Source: an uncultured Oscillospiraceae bacterium (GTDB taxonomy: Bacteria > Bacillota > Clostridia > Oscillospirales > Oscillospiraceae). Taken from it: a DNA stretch of 14,327 nt. The notes beneath the pieces were generated by a model. The model made no database searches. It was not told where the DNA came from and was given only the letters and a program-made list of their open reading frames with translations. Where the stretch lies: NCBI GenBank assembly GCA_934630555.1, contig CAKTXB010000025.1:1-14327 (forward strand). The letters are read 5' to 3'. Positions 14,202 to 14,327 of this stretch are shown in pieces; the stretch's first letter is position 1, and every line of letters starts with the position of its first letter. The translations under genes were made by a program, and so were the position numbers.

Positions 14202-14327
14202 ATGAGCATCAAAGTGGTCAGCCTGTTTTCAGGCGGCGGCGGTTTGGATCTGGGCTTCCAGCAGGAGGGCTATGAGATCATCTGGGCTATTGACAACGAG
14301 CCGAACGCAGTGCAGACGTATCAGGCT
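14202..14327 (+). CDS. C5-cytosine DNA methyltransferase, N-terminal fragment (runs off window)
   Basis: Only the first 42 codons are present. They read MSIKVVSLFSGGGGLDLGF followed by IIWAIDNEPNAVQTY. This is motif I (FSGGGGLDLGF, residues 9-19) and the motif II acidic region (Asp31) of the Dcm/HhaI family, which transfers methyl from SAM to cytosine C5. The catalytic PCQ motif and the recognition domain lie beyond the right edge. The ATG has GGAG (14190-14193) 8 bases upstream and begins 2 bases after the adenine methyltransferase stop, so the two are co-transcribed and probably translationally linked. Whether a nuclease follows is not visible. Confidence 0.9.
   Translation, partial: MSIKVVSLFSGGGGLDLGFQQEGYEIIWAIDNEPNAVQTYQA

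Noticed and set aside
12757..14327. Calling the right end DISARM, BREX or another named defence system
   Set aside because: No helicase, nuclease or other signature gene is present in the window; two methyltransferases alone do not identify any of them.
1..14327. CRISPR array, tRNA, rRNA, insertion sequence or attachment site
   Set aside because: Read through on both strands; no spaced direct repeats, cloverleaf sequences, transposase motifs or flanking duplications were seen.

Overview
The window is a stretch of a Gram-positive chromosome. Everything points to Clostridia (Bacillota), most likely a GC-rich Oscillospirales-type gut anaerobe. The reasons are strong GGAGG ribosome sites before almost every gene, sigma-A type promoters, a paired glgC-glgD ADP-glucose pyrophosphorylase (the Firmicutes arrangement) and a streptococcal/clostridial-type GAPDH. 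The taxon is an inference; no rRNA or marker gene is present. Coding density is very high: no gap between genes exceeds about 165 bases, and there are no tRNAs, CRISPR arrays or insertion sequences.

Layout. (1) 1-1193: gap (glycolytic GAPDH) as a single-gene unit with its own -10 box at the left edge and a strong intrinsic terminator. (2) 1231-11299: a six-gene glycogen operon, glgB-glgC-glgD-glgA-glgP-GH13. It starts at a near-consensus promoter (TTGAGA-17-TATAAT) and ends at a 14-bp hairpin shared with the convergent next gene. (3) 11317-11703, minus strand: a small VOC/glyoxalase-fold enzyme. (4) 11704-11852: a divergent promoter region. (5) 11853 to the right edge: a standalone homocysteine-binding methyltransferase, then a gamma-class N6-adenine DNA methyltransferase, then the first 42 codons of a C5-cytosine DNA methyltransferase that runs off the window.

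How the genes work together. GlgC/GlgD make ADP-glucose, GlgA polymerises it, GlgB adds alpha-1,6 branches, GlgP removes glucose-1-phosphate from chain ends, and the cytoplasmic GH13 enzyme probably clears the short-branched limit dextrin that GlgP leaves. Synthesis and breakdown therefore share one transcript, which implies control at the protein level and by sugar state. A cre-like (CcpA) sequence overlaps the -10 box of glgB. The last gene begins with an unusually long perfect hairpin inside its coding sequence.

The right end looks like the start of an accessory DNA-modification module, with one m6A and one m5C methyltransferase back to back and the nuclease, if any, beyond the edge. It is attached to a methionine-cycle gene. 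This is the part most likely to hold something new, but the window stops too early to define it. The glycogen operon itself is a known kind of system.
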